NCBI RefSeq assembly: GCF_015390235.1
Contig: NZ_VUOH01000001.1
Coordinates: 1,044,530 to 1,108,529 of the forward strand
Direction: 5' to 3'
Length of the DNA stretch: 64,000 bases
From: Quadrisphaera sp. INWT6
Lineage (GTDB): Bacteria; Actinomycetota; Actinomycetes; Actinomycetales; Quadrisphaeraceae
Part shown: positions 20,851 through 29,116 of the stretch, one piece after another
Layout: every line of letters begins with the position of its first letter
How positions within the stretch are numbered: position 1 is the first letter of the stretch
Notes under the pieces: model-generated
What the model was told of the DNA's origin: nothing
Seen by the model: the letters and a program-made list of their open reading frames with translations, nothing else
Databases searched by the model: none
Made by a program: the position numbers and the translations under genes

Positions 20851-21052
20851 GTGGCGCTCAGGTGCGTGATCGTCACTGGAGGGGGGCCTCCCGGGGTGGC
20901 GCTCAGGTGCGTGATCGTCGCTGGTGGGGGCGTCCCGGGGTGGCGCCCAGGTGCGTGATCGTCGCGGAGGGGGCGTCCCGGGGTGGCGCCCAGGTGCGTG
21001 ATCGTCGCTGGTGGGGGCCTTCCCGGCGACGATCATGCAGCTGAGCGCCAGG
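20851..21052. repeat. Family A repeat array: four ~44-bp tandem copies plus one inverted copy
   Basis: Copies starting at 20851, 20896, 20940 and 20983 share GTGGCGCYCAGGTGCGTGAT plus CGTC and a G-rich spacer, giving a 43-45 base period; an inverted copy (CGACGATCATGCAGCTGAGC) lies at 21027-21052. Each tandem unit can pair with the inverted one. The array lies after the debranching gene and fills half of a 393-base gap that holds no gene. Confidence 0.8.
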
Positions 21053-21064
21053 TGGGTTCGCGTG

Positions 21065-21105
21065 CAGCTCCGGCCCCGTCGGGGGAGCTGATGGAGCCGG
21101 AGCTG
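21065..21105. repeat. Intergenic hairpin, family B (diverged copy)
   Basis: Arms CAGCTCCGGC (21065-21074) and GCCGGAGCTG (21096-21105) are perfectly complementary and resemble the hairpin at 14052-14094. As there, it stands beside family A repeats. Confidence 0.6.
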
Positions 21106-21222
21106 CGGGCGAGGGTGCGGACCGCGGCGGTGGGGGTCGCCGGTGGCGCTGCCGCGGCGGACCTGGTGTGATGCGTCCGTGGTCGAACACCTGTCTGAAC
21201 TCGTGGCGTGCGGGGACGGCGC

Positions 21223-21591
21223 GTGAGCGCGCACGTCCCGCCCGGCTGGCCCGCGGCGGTGCATCCCCCGGGCACCGAGGGGTTCGAGAGGACGGCGAGC
21301 GCGTGGCTGCTCGACCTGAGCCCGCCGGAGTACCGCGCCCACGAGGTGCTGGTGCGCCACCCCCTGCTCCTCGCGGTGCTGGCCGGCCACCACGTCGCGG
21401 CGCAGGTGCAGGGCCAGCGCCGGGCGGTGGCCACCCTGCGCACCGACCTCGGAGGCGCGGTGGGTCCGGGGGTGCTCGACCGCGCCCTCGACGCCCTCGA
21501 CGCCGAGCAGGCCAGGCTCATGGCCGCGGTGCGCGGGGTGGCCCTGGTCGAGGAGTCGCTGCGGGGGGTCCGCCACCGCCCCCGCCTGTGA
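21223..21591 (+). CDS. Conserved actinobacterial hypothetical protein upstream of dxs
   Basis: A 122-residue, mostly helical protein. It begins [20 protein letters not shown] and continues [39 protein letters not shown], ending in a basic tail. I recall short proteins of this kind ahead of dxs in actinobacteria, but no function is known. No membrane segment or catalytic motif is evident. GTG at 21223 with GGGGA upstream is preferred over GTG at 21208 because the conserved part starts at PPGWP. Confidence 0.65.
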   Translation: MSAHVPPGWPAAVHPPGTEGFERTASAWLLDLSPPEYRAHEVLVRHPLLLAVLAGHHVAAQVQGQRRAVATLRTDLGGAVGPGVLDRALDALDAEQARLMAAVRGVALVEESLRGVRHRPRL

Positions 21592-21724
21592 AGGTCCTGT
21601 GGAGGAGGGGTGCAGGAGCCCGGCCGTCGGCGGGCCCCATCCGCAGGGCCTCCTAGACTCGAACACCGGGCGGTCGCGGCGAGCGCGGCCGCCGAGGATC
21701 GTCCAGCACCGAGGGGGGCAGCCG

Positions 21725-23713
21725 GTGGGCCTGCTGTCGCAGATCACCAGCCCGCGCGACCTGCGCGGTCTCAGCCTCGCCGAGGTCGGCGAGCTGGCCG
21801 ACGAGGTCCGCGCCTTCCTGGTGCGCGAGGTCAGCCGCACCGGGGGCCACCTGGGGCCGAACCTGGGGGTCGTCGAGCTGACGCTGGCGATCCACCGCAC
21901 CTTCGACTCCCCGCACGACGCCGTCGTCTTCGACACCGGCCACCAGTCGTACGTGCACAAGCTGCTGACGGGCCGGCAGGACTTCTCCCACCTGCGCCAG
22001 CGCGGCGGGCTCGCCGGCTACCCCAGCCGCGAGGAGTCCGCGCACGACGTCGTCGAGAACTCCCACGCCTCCACCTCCCTGTCCTGGGCCCACGGCATCG
22101 CCCGCGGCTTCGCCCAGCAGGGGCAGACCGACCGCCACGTCGTCGCCGTCGTCGGTGACGGCGCCCTCACCGGCGGCATGGCCTGGGAGGCCCTGAACAA
22201 CATCGCGGCCGACGTCGACCGGCGGCTCGTCGTCGTCGTCAACGACAACGGCCGCTCCTACGCCCCGACCATCGGCGGCATGGCCCACCACCTGGCCACC
22301 CTGCGCACCACCCGCGGGTACGAGCGCTTCCTGGAGTGGGGCAAGAGCACGCTGACGCGCGGCGGCGCCCCGGGCCGCATGGCCTACGACACCCTCCACG
22401 GCATGAAGAAGGGGCTGAAGGACTTCGTGGCCCCGCAGGGCCTCTTCGAGGACCTCGGCCTGAAGTACGTCGGCCCCGTCGACGGGCACGACGTCGACGC
22501 CCTCGAGCACGCGCTGCGCCGCGCCAAGGCGTACGGCGGCCCGGTGATCGTCCACGCGCTGACCCGCAAGGGCAACGGCTTCTCGGCCGCCGAGGCCCAC
22601 GAGGACGACAGGTTCCACGCCGTCGGCGTCATCGACCCCGACACCGGCGCGTCGCTCGCGCCGGCCGCCACCGGCCCGACGTGGACCAAGGTCTTCGCCG
22701 AGGAGATGGTCCAGGTGGGGCGCCGCCGCCCCGACGTCGTCGGCATCACCGCCGCGATGCTCATCCCGGTCGGCCTGCACCGCTTCGCCGCGGAGCACCC
22801 CGACCGCGTCATCGACGTCGGCATCGCCGAGCAGCACGCCGCGACCGCCGCCGCGGGCCTGGCCTTCACCGGCCTGCACCCCGTGGTCGCGGTGTACTCG
22901 ACGTTCCTCAACCGCGCCTTCGACCAGGTGCTCCTCGACGTCGCGCTGCACCGCGCCGGCGTCACCTTCGTGCTCGACCGGGCCGGCATCACCGGAGACG
23001 ACGGGCCGAGCCACCACGGCATCTGGGACATGAGCCTGCTGGCCCCCGTGCCCGGCCTGCGCCTGGCCGCCCCGCGCGACGCCGAGACGCTGCGCGAGGA
23101 GCTCGCCGAGGCCCTCGACGTCGACGACGCCCCCACCGTGGTCCGGTTCTCCAAGGGCGCCGCCCCGGAGCGGATCCCGGCGCTGGAGCGCCTCGGGGGG
23201 CCCCACGGCGTCGACGTGCTGGCCCGCACGGGCGAGGTCGCTCCCGCAGGGGCCGACGGCGCCCGCCGGCCCGCGCGCGACGTGCTCGTCGTGGCCGTCG
23301 GGGCCTTCGCCCCGCTGGCGCTCGACGTGGCCGACCGGCTCGCGGCGCACGGCATCAGCGCGACCGTCGTCGACCCGCGCTGGGTGCTCCCCGTGCCCGC
23401 CGCCGTCGTCGACCTCGCCCGCGACCACCGCCTGGTGCTCACCGTCGAGGACGGCGTGCGGACCGGCGGCGTCGGCTCCTGCACCACGCAGGCCCTCGCC
23501 GACGCCGGCGTGGAGGTCCCGGTCAGCGTCGTCGGGGTGCCGGTGCGGTTCTGGGAGCACGGCAGCCGCGCCCAGGTGCTGGCCGCCGCCGGACTGACGG
23601 CGCAGGACATCGCCCGCGGCGTCGCCGAGCGCGTCGCCGGCCTGCCGCCGGTCGACCGGGCGGGCGAGCAGACGGGCGAGCGCTCCGGCGCGCCCCTGGC
23701 CGAGCGGAGCTGA
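21725..23713 (+). CDS. dxs: 1-deoxy-D-xylulose-5-phosphate synthase
   Basis: A 662-residue thiamine-diphosphate enzyme that condenses pyruvate and glyceraldehyde 3-phosphate, the first step of the MEP isoprenoid pathway. Visible marks: [17 protein letters not shown] near residue 40, [15 protein letters not shown], the ThDP/Mg motif [29 protein letters not shown], then the transketolase-like domain [17 protein letters not shown] and [14 protein letters not shown], and the C-terminal domain. The tail ([16 protein letters not shown]) is an unstructured extension. GTG at 21725 lies 9 bases after GAGGGG. All domains are intact. Confidence 0.97.
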   Translation: MGLLSQITSPRDLRGLSLAEVGELADEVRAFLVREVSRTGGHLGPNLGVVELTLAIHRTFDSPHDAVVFDTGHQSYVHKLLTGRQDFSHLRQRGGLAGYPSREESAHDVVENSHASTSLSWAHGIARGFAQQGQTDRHVVAVVGDGALTGGMAWEALNNIAADVDRRLVVVVNDNGRSYAPTIGGMAHHLATLRTTRGYERFLEWGKSTLTRGGAPGRMAYDTLHGMKKGLKDFVAPQGLFEDLGLKYVGPVDGHDVDALEHALRRAKAYGGPVIVHALTRKGNGFSAAEAHEDDRFHAVGVIDPDTGASLAPAATGPTWTKVFAEEMVQVGRRRPDVVGITAAMLIPVGLHRFAAEHPDRVIDVGIAEQHAATAAAGLAFTGLHPVVAVYSTFLNRAFDQVLLDVALHRAGVTFVLDRAGITGDDGPSHHGIWDMSLLAPVPGLRLAAPRDAETLREELAEALDVDDAPTVVRFSKGAAPERIPALERLGGPHGVDVLARTGEVAPAGADGARRPARDVLVVAVGAFAPLALDVADRLAAHGISATVVDPRWVLPVPAAVVDLARDHRLVLTVEDGVRTGGVGSCTTQALADAGVEVPVSVVGVPVRFWEHGSRAQVLAAAGLTAQDIARGVAERVAGLPPVDRAGEQTGERSGAPLAERS

Positions 23714-23732
23714 CCCGCGCCACCCTGTCGGG

Positions 23733-24779
23733 GTGGACGACGAGACGGTGGTCAGGGTCACCCGCGGGGAGCTGGAGCGCGCCGCGGAGCAGGCGGGCGT
23801 GCCGCAGGCGGCCCCCGCCCTCTGGGCGGCGCTCGTGCATCAGGCCGATGTGCGGCCCGCCCCCGGCGACCTCCCGGCACACCGCTTCCGGCGCACCGAC
23901 GAGCCGCCGGCCGGCCGCCGCTCCCGGGCCGCGGAGGTGGCCGTCTACACCGGTGGCGTGATCGCCCTGCTGGCGATGACGGTGTTCGCCGGCAGCGGCT
24001 GGGCCGCGTACGGCGCGGGGGCCGGCCTCGCCATCGTCACCACCTACCTGCTGGTCTTCGTGCTCCTCGCCGAGCTGCTGCGCCGCCGGCACCCCCAGCC
24101 GGCGGGCGTCGTGGCGGCCGTCGCCGTGGCGACGGTGCCGCTGGTGGTCTACGCCGCCCACGCCGCCTCCGGGCTGCTCGACCTCCCGCCGTACGCCGAC
24201 TACGACGCCTTCGACGACTGGGGGACCTCCGCGTGGATGGCGATGGAGGTCTCGGCCCTCGTCGCGGCGGTCGCCGCCTGGCTGCGGCACCGCGCGAGCT
24301 TCCTGCTCGCCCCCGGCACCGTCGCGCTCAGCTGGCTGGTGCTCGACCTGGGGGACGCGACCGACTCCGACCTGGGGCGCCAGGTGGCCGCCTGGCTGCT
24401 GGCGGCGGGCCTGTTCGCGGGGGCCCTGCTGCTGGACCGCCGCGGCATGCGGCGCGAGGGCTTCTGGCCGCACCTCGGGGCGGTCCTCGTCGCCGGCCTG
24501 GCCGTCCTGCTGTCGCTGGAGGACGTCGGCACCAGCGGCACCCCGGTCGCGGTCGCGTACCTGGTGCTGGGTGCGGCGGCCATCGCCGCTGGCGTCTGGC
24601 TCGACCGCAGGGTGCACCTCGCCGTCGGGGGGCTGTACCTCGTGGGCGGGCTGTCGTACTTCGCGTTCGACGTCTTCGGCGACTCGCTGTTCTTCGCGCC
24701 CGCCCTCGCCCTGATCGGGCTGGCCGTGGTGGCGGGCGGCGTCCTGCTGGCGCGGGGCCGGCGCCGCCCGCTCCGCTGA
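23733..24779 (+). CDS. Multi-pass membrane protein of unknown function
   Basis: A 348-residue protein. The first ~70 residues are soluble (ELERAAEQAGVPQAAPALWA and a basic stretch), followed by about ten hydrophobic segments from residue ~72 to the end. The soluble head followed by paired helices is reminiscent of DUF2157-type proteins, but I cannot confirm this. It starts 19 bases after dxs and may be co-transcribed. No transport or catalytic motif is recognised. Confidence 0.65.
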   Translation: MDDETVVRVTRGELERAAEQAGVPQAAPALWAALVHQADVRPAPGDLPAHRFRRTDEPPAGRRSRAAEVAVYTGGVIALLAMTVFAGSGWAAYGAGAGLAIVTTYLLVFVLLAELLRRRHPQPAGVVAAVAVATVPLVVYAAHAASGLLDLPPYADYDAFDDWGTSAWMAMEVSALVAAVAAWLRHRASFLLAPGTVALSWLVLDLGDATDSDLGRQVAAWLLAAGLFAGALLLDRRGMRREGFWPHLGAVLVAGLAVLLSLEDVGTSGTPVAVAYLVLGAAAIAAGVWLDRRVHLAVGGLYLVGGLSYFAFDVFGDSLFFAPALALIGLAVVAGGVLLARGRRRPLR

Positions 24780-24800
24780 CGGTCGGCCGTCCCGCTGCCG

Positions 24801-25757
24801 TCAGCGCAGCCAGTGCGGCGCGAGGACGACCTCCTCGGCGGTGACCAGGGCCGGGCGCTGCAGCCCGCGGCGGTCGGCGTCGGTCGCCGACCAGGCGGCG
24901 GCCACGAAGGTGGAGTCCGTGCGGGCCAGGTCGGTCCACCCCCTGGCCCGGGTGGGCACCGCCACGGCGCGCAGGCCGGTGCCGTCGGCGCGGGCCAGCC
25001 AGCGGCGCAGCGGGGCGCTGGCCAGCAGCGTCACGGCGTCGCAGCCGCCGGCCGGGTCGATGACCGTCAGCTCCGGGCCGGGACCGTCGAGCACCGCGTC
25101 GCCCTCCTCGCCCCCGGCGCCGCGAGCGGCGCCGTCGCGCTCCAGCCGGGTCTGCAGCGCTCGCTCGACCCGCCGGGAGGCGAGCAGGCCCATCGCGTCG
25201 AGGTGCAGCCGGGCCGCCCCCCACGCGGCGCCGGTGTCGGGCGGCTGCTGCCCGCGCTCCGCGGCGGCGGCGGCCACGGCCTCCACCACGTCGGGCCACA
25301 GCGGCGCCGCGCCCGCCTCTCCGGGCACGCCGACGACGCCGAGGCCGACGTCCAGCACCCCGCCGGGGACCCGCTCGCGGACCCACCCGCTCCCGGGGTG
25401 CAGCGCGTGTCCGCGGCCCAGCGCCAGCGGCCGCAGCTCGGCCGTGCGCAGGTGCTCGGCGCTGGTGTGGGCGTGGCAGCGCAGCCAGCTGCGCAGGCGC
25501 ACCCGCAGCTCGGGGTCGCCCGCGCGGCGGTCGCCGACCACGAGGGCGGCGCGGCGGGCCGAGAGCTCGCGGGGGCCGTCGGGGGTGAGCAGGCTGAGGC
25601 CGGTCTCGGTGGGCACCAGGTCGACCTCGTCGAGGACGCAGACCTCCAGCAGGGCCCGGCGGAGCTCGAGGCGCCACGCGGGTGGGGACTCCTGGGCGGA
25701 CTCCTGGGCCGGCTCCTCGGGGGCAGCCCCGGGACGGGTCGCCGCGTCGTCGAGCAT
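24801..25757 (-). CDS. Protein of unknown function
   Basis: A 318-residue soluble protein with no signal peptide or membrane segment. After a Glu/Ser/Pro-rich first 27 residues it shows WRLELRRALLEVCVLDEVDL, RLRSWLRCHAHTSAEHLRTA and a C-terminal ARTDSTFVAAAWSATDADRRG. I do not recognise a family. It is convergent with the membrane-protein gene. Its ATG is about 230 bases from the divergent amino acid permease start, leaving a gap in which I see no gene or clear operator. Codon use is like that of its neighbours. Confidence 0.6.
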   Translation of the reverse strand: MLDDAATRPGAAPEEPAQESAQESPPAWRLELRRALLEVCVLDEVDLVPTETGLSLLTPDGPRELSARRAALVVGDRRAGDPELRVRLRSWLRCHAHTSAEHLRTAELRPLALGRGHALHPGSGWVRERVPGGVLDVGLGVVGVPGEAGAAPLWPDVVEAVAAAAAERGQQPPDTGAAWGAARLHLDAMGLLASRRVERALQTRLERDGAARGAGGEEGDAVLDGPGPELTVIDPAGGCDAVTLLASAPLRRWLARADGTGLRAVAVPTRARGWTDLARTDSTFVAAAWSATDADRRGLQRPALVTAEEVVLAPHWLR

Positions 25758-25988
25758 GACAGGACCGTAACCAGAGACTCACCGAGCGTCGCGGGGGTGG
25801 TCCTCCGCGAGGGGATGGAGGGGGACGAGGCGGACACCTCGGGTGACCCTGCGTCACGCCCGCACCGCGCCCACCCCGCGCCTGCGCCGCACCGCTGCCG
25901 GCCAGGGGCGGGGCCGTGATCGGATCGTGACGGGTCGCAGCCCGCCCCGGCTGGCGTCCGCCGAGCGGGAGGACGAGGATCCGCCCCC

Positions 25989-27533
25989 GTGGACCTGTGG
26001 CGCACCAAGTCGGTCGAGGCGTCGATCGCCGACACCGAAGAACCCGAGCACTCCCTGAAGAAGGGCCTCGGCGCCCTCGACCTCGTGGTCTTCGGGGTCG
26101 GCGTCAGCGTCGGGGCGGGCATCTTCGTGCTGACAGGCCAGGCGGCGGCGTCCAACGCCGGGCCGGCGGTGGCGCTGTCCTTCGTCATCGCCGCGGTCGC
26201 CTGCGCGCTCGCGGCGGTCTGCTACGCCGAGTTCGCCAGCACCGTCCCGGTCGCGGGCAGCGCGTACACGTTCTCCTTCGCCACCCTCGGCGAGCTGGTC
26301 GCGTGGACCATCGGGTGGGACCTCGTCCTCGAGTTCGTGGTCGGTGCGGCGGCGGTGTCGACGTCGTTCTCGGCCTACCTGCAGGTGGTGCTCGGCCAGG
26401 TCGGCATCACCCTTCCGACGGCGATCACCACGGCCGGCGACAGCTTCACCGACCTGAGCGACGGCGTGCTCAACCTCCCCGCGGCCCTGCTCGTGCTCGG
26501 GCTGACCGTCGTCATCGCCACCGGCATCAAGCTCTCCAGCCGCCTCAACCAGGTGCTCACCGCGATCAAGGTCGGGGTGGTGCTGCTCGTCATCGTGGTC
26601 GGCGCCTTCTACGTCTCCACCGCCAACTGGTCGCCCTTCGTGCCCCCCTCGCAGGGCGCCGGCGCGGGTGGTCCGGGCGCCGAGGAGAGCACCCTCACCG
26701 CACCGCTGGTGCAGACGCTCTTCGGCCTGGAGCCCTCCGTCTTCGGCGTCGGCGGCGTGGTCGCCGCCGCGGCCCTGGTCTTCTTCGCCTTCATCGGCTT
26801 CGACGTGGTCGCCACCACCGCCGAGGAGACCCGCCGCCCCCAGCGCGACGTGCCGATCGGCATCCTGGGCTCGCTCGCCGTCGTCACCGTGCTGTACGTG
26901 GCGGTGTCGCTGATCATCACGGGGGTCCGGCCGTACACCGAGATCGACCCCGAGGACGGCGCGCCGCTGGCCACCGCCTTCACCGCCATCGGCGTGGGGT
27001 GGATGGGCTCGGTCGTCGCCGTCGGCGCCTGCCTCGGCCTCATCGCCGTCACGATGATCCTCATCATCGGCCAGACCCGCGTGGCCTTCGCGATGGCGCG
27101 CGACGGGCTGCTCCCGCGCTCGCTGGCCCGCACCGACCCCCGCACGGGCACCCCGGTGCGCATCACGGTCATCACCGGGACGGTCATCGCGGTGCTGGCG
27201 GCGTTCGTGCCGCTGTCCGAGCTGAGCCTGCTGGTGAACATCGGCACCCTGTTCGCCTTCATCCTCGTGTCCGTCGGCGTCGTGGTGCTGCGCCGCACCC
27301 GGCCCGACCTCCAGCGCTCCTTCCGGGTGCCGCTCGTGGGCGTCGTCGCCTCGCTGTCGGTGCTGGCGTGCCTGTACCTGATGCTCAACCTGAGCCTGGA
27401 GACCTGGATCCGGTTCCTGGTCTGGATGGCGCTCGGCTACGTCGTGTACTTCGTCTACGCCCGCAAGCACAGCGTCCTCGCGGGCCACCCCGAGCGCACC
27501 GGCCGCCCGGACGCCTCCGCCCGCCGGTCGTGA
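25989..27533 (+). CDS. APC-family amino acid permease (cationic amino acid transporter type)
   Basis: A 514-residue protein with 12 membrane segments. GVGVSVGAGIFVLTGQAA near residue 40 is the substrate-binding unwound first helix of APC carriers; FFAFIGFDVVATTAEETRRPQRDVPIGI is the conserved TM6-loop of the YfnA/CAT group; FALARDGLLPRSL-type (here FAMARDGLLPRSLARTDPRT) follows TM8. The N-terminal SIADTEEPEHSLKKGLGALD is also typical. It probably imports amino acids by proton or cation symport. The start GTG at 25989 precedes MDLWRTKSVE, a conserved N-terminus. Confidence 0.88.
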   Translation: MDLWRTKSVEASIADTEEPEHSLKKGLGALDLVVFGVGVSVGAGIFVLTGQAAASNAGPAVALSFVIAAVACALAAVCYAEFASTVPVAGSAYTFSFATLGELVAWTIGWDLVLEFVVGAAAVSTSFSAYLQVVLGQVGITLPTAITTAGDSFTDLSDGVLNLPAALLVLGLTVVIATGIKLSSRLNQVLTAIKVGVVLLVIVVGAFYVSTANWSPFVPPSQGAGAGGPGAEESTLTAPLVQTLFGLEPSVFGVGGVVAAAALVFFAFIGFDVVATTAEETRRPQRDVPIGILGSLAVVTVLYVAVSLIITGVRPYTEIDPEDGAPLATAFTAIGVGWMGSVVAVGACLGLIAVTMILIIGQTRVAFAMARDGLLPRSLARTDPRTGTPVRITVITGTVIAVLAAFVPLSELSLLVNIGTLFAFILVSVGVVVLRRTRPDLQRSFRVPLVGVVASLSVLACLYLMLNLSLETWIRFLVWMALGYVVYFVYARKHSVLAGHPERTGRPDASARRS

Positions 27534-27537
27534 CGGC

Positions 27538-27591
27538 GGCGCCGTCCCCCGTGCGAGGCGGATCGCCCGCACCCCCTGGGCGGACGGCGCC
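27538..27591. repeat. Inverted repeat between the two amino acid permease genes
   Basis: GGCGCCGTCC (27538-27547) is mirrored by GGACGGCGCC (27582-27591) in the 109-base gap after the first permease stop. It may be a weak terminator; the loop is about 34 bases. Confidence 0.4.
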
Positions 27592-27642
27592 GGGGGAGAG
27601 CACCCTGGGCGACGGCCTGACCGCTCGTGAGAGGACGGGACG

Positions 27643-29109
27643 ATGACGACGGGCACCGAGGGCACCCCACCCGGACCGGCCGCACCAGACGGCCACGGCG
27701 GGCACGGCGGCCCGGGCCTGCAGAAGGGCCTGAGCCAGCGGCACCTCACGATGATCGCCATCGGCGGCGTCATCGGGGCCGGCCTGTTCGTGGGCTCCGG
27801 AGAGGTCATCCGCAGCACCGGGCCGGGCGCCTTCCTCACGTACGCCCTCACCGGCGTCCTGGTGATCATGGTGATGCGGATGCTGGGCGAGATGGCCACC
27901 GCCAACCCCGGCACCGGCTCCTTCAGCGACTACGCCCGCTCCGCCCTGGGCGACTGGGCGGGCTTCTCCACGGCGTGGCTGTACTGGTACTTCTGGGTCA
28001 TCGTCGTCGGCTTCGAGGCCGTGGCCGGCGCGCGGATCATCAAGGAGTACACCGGGCTGCCGCTGTGGCTCATCGCGCTGGTGCTGATGGTCCTGATGAC
28101 GGTGACCAACCTGGTCTCGGTGCGCTCCTTCGGGGAGTTCGAGTACTGGTTCGCCGGCATCAAGGTCGCCGCGATCGTCCTGTTCCTCGTGCTCGGCGGC
28201 GCCTTCGTCCTCGGTCTGTGGCCCGGCCAGCCGATGGACTTCTCCGGCCTCACCGCCGCGGGCTCCACCGAGGCCGGCGAGGGCAGCGGGCTGTTCCCGC
28301 TCGGCGTCGGAGCCGTCTTCTCGAGCATCGTCGTCGTGGTCTTCTCGATGGTCGGCGCCGAGATCGCCACCATCGCCGCCGCCGAGTCCAAGGACCCGGT
28401 CAAGGCCGTGGCCCGGGCCACGCGCAGCGTCGTCGTGCGCGTGGCCATCTTCTTCGTCGGGTCGATCTTCCTGCTCGTGTGCATCGTCCCGTGGGACTCG
28501 GAGGAGCTGCGGGTCTCGCCGTACGCCTCGGCCCTGGCCGTGATGGGCATCCCGTACGCGCCGCTCGTGATGAACCTCGTGGTGCTCACCGCGGTGCTCT
28601 CGTGCCTGAACTCCGGCCTCTACACCGCCTCGCGCATGCTCTTCGTGCTCGCCGAGCGCCACGAGGCCCCGCAGGCCCTGGTGCGCCTGGGCCGCGGCGG
28701 GGTGCCGCGCGCCGCCATCCTCACCTCGACGGTGGTCGGGTTCCTGTGCGTCGTCGCGGCGGCCATCGACCCCGAGGGCGTCTTCCTGTTCCTCCTGAAC
28801 TCCTCCGGCGCGGTGATCCTGTTCGTCTACCTGCTGATCTCCGTGAGCCAGCTGGTGCTGCGCCGCCGCACCGACCCGTCGCGCCTGGTGGTGCGGATGT
28901 GGGCCTACCCGGTGCTGACGATCGTCACGATCGTGGCCATCGTCGCGATCCTCGTGGCGATGGGCCTGGGGGCGGACACCCGCACCCAGCTGCTCCTGAG
29001 CCTGGGCAGCTGGGCGGCCTTCCTCGTGCTGTTCGCCGTCACCGCGCCGTGGCGCCGCCGGGCCCGGGAGCGCCAGGAGTCCCGGGAGCGTCAGACCCGA
29101 CCCGCATGA
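27643..29109 (+). CDS. AAT-family amino acid permease (GabP/AnsP type)
   Basis: A 488-residue, 12-segment permease. After a Gly/His-rich N-terminus the family signature GLSQRHLTMIAIGGVIGAGL-FVGSG appears at residues ~27-50, then MLGEMATANPGTGSFSDYA, VSVRSFGEFEYWFAGIKV and SCLNSGLYTASRMLFVLAER, the hallmarks of the GABA/aromatic/asparagine AAT group. It likely imports a neutral amino acid or GABA; the substrate is not readable. ATG at 27643 is preceded by GAGAGGACGGGACG. It is 8 bases upstream of the next gene. Confidence 0.9.
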   Translation: MTTGTEGTPPGPAAPDGHGGHGGPGLQKGLSQRHLTMIAIGGVIGAGLFVGSGEVIRSTGPGAFLTYALTGVLVIMVMRMLGEMATANPGTGSFSDYARSALGDWAGFSTAWLYWYFWVIVVGFEAVAGARIIKEYTGLPLWLIALVLMVLMTVTNLVSVRSFGEFEYWFAGIKVAAIVLFLVLGGAFVLGLWPGQPMDFSGLTAAGSTEAGEGSGLFPLGVGAVFSSIVVVVFSMVGAEIATIAAAESKDPVKAVARATRSVVVRVAIFFVGSIFLLVCIVPWDSEELRVSPYASALAVMGIPYAPLVMNLVVLTAVLSCLNSGLYTASRMLFVLAERHEAPQALVRLGRGGVPRAAILTSTVVGFLCVVAAAIDPEGVFLFLLNSSGAVILFVYLLISVSQLVLRRRTDPSRLVVRMWAYPVLTIVTIVAIVAILVAMGLGADTRTQLLLSLGSWAAFLVLFAVTAPWRRRARERQESRERQTRPA

Positions 29110-29116
29110 TGAGCGG

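Noticed and set aside
21183..21200. Possible LexA/SOS box (TCGAACACCTGTCTGA)
   Set aside because: The left half fits TCGAAC but the right half differs from GTTCGA at two of six positions, and the downstream genes are not repair genes.
25758..25988. Small gene in the gap between the unknown protein and the amino acid permease
   Set aside because: Frames are open only because of GC bias; no ribosome site, conserved sequence or clear operator was seen.
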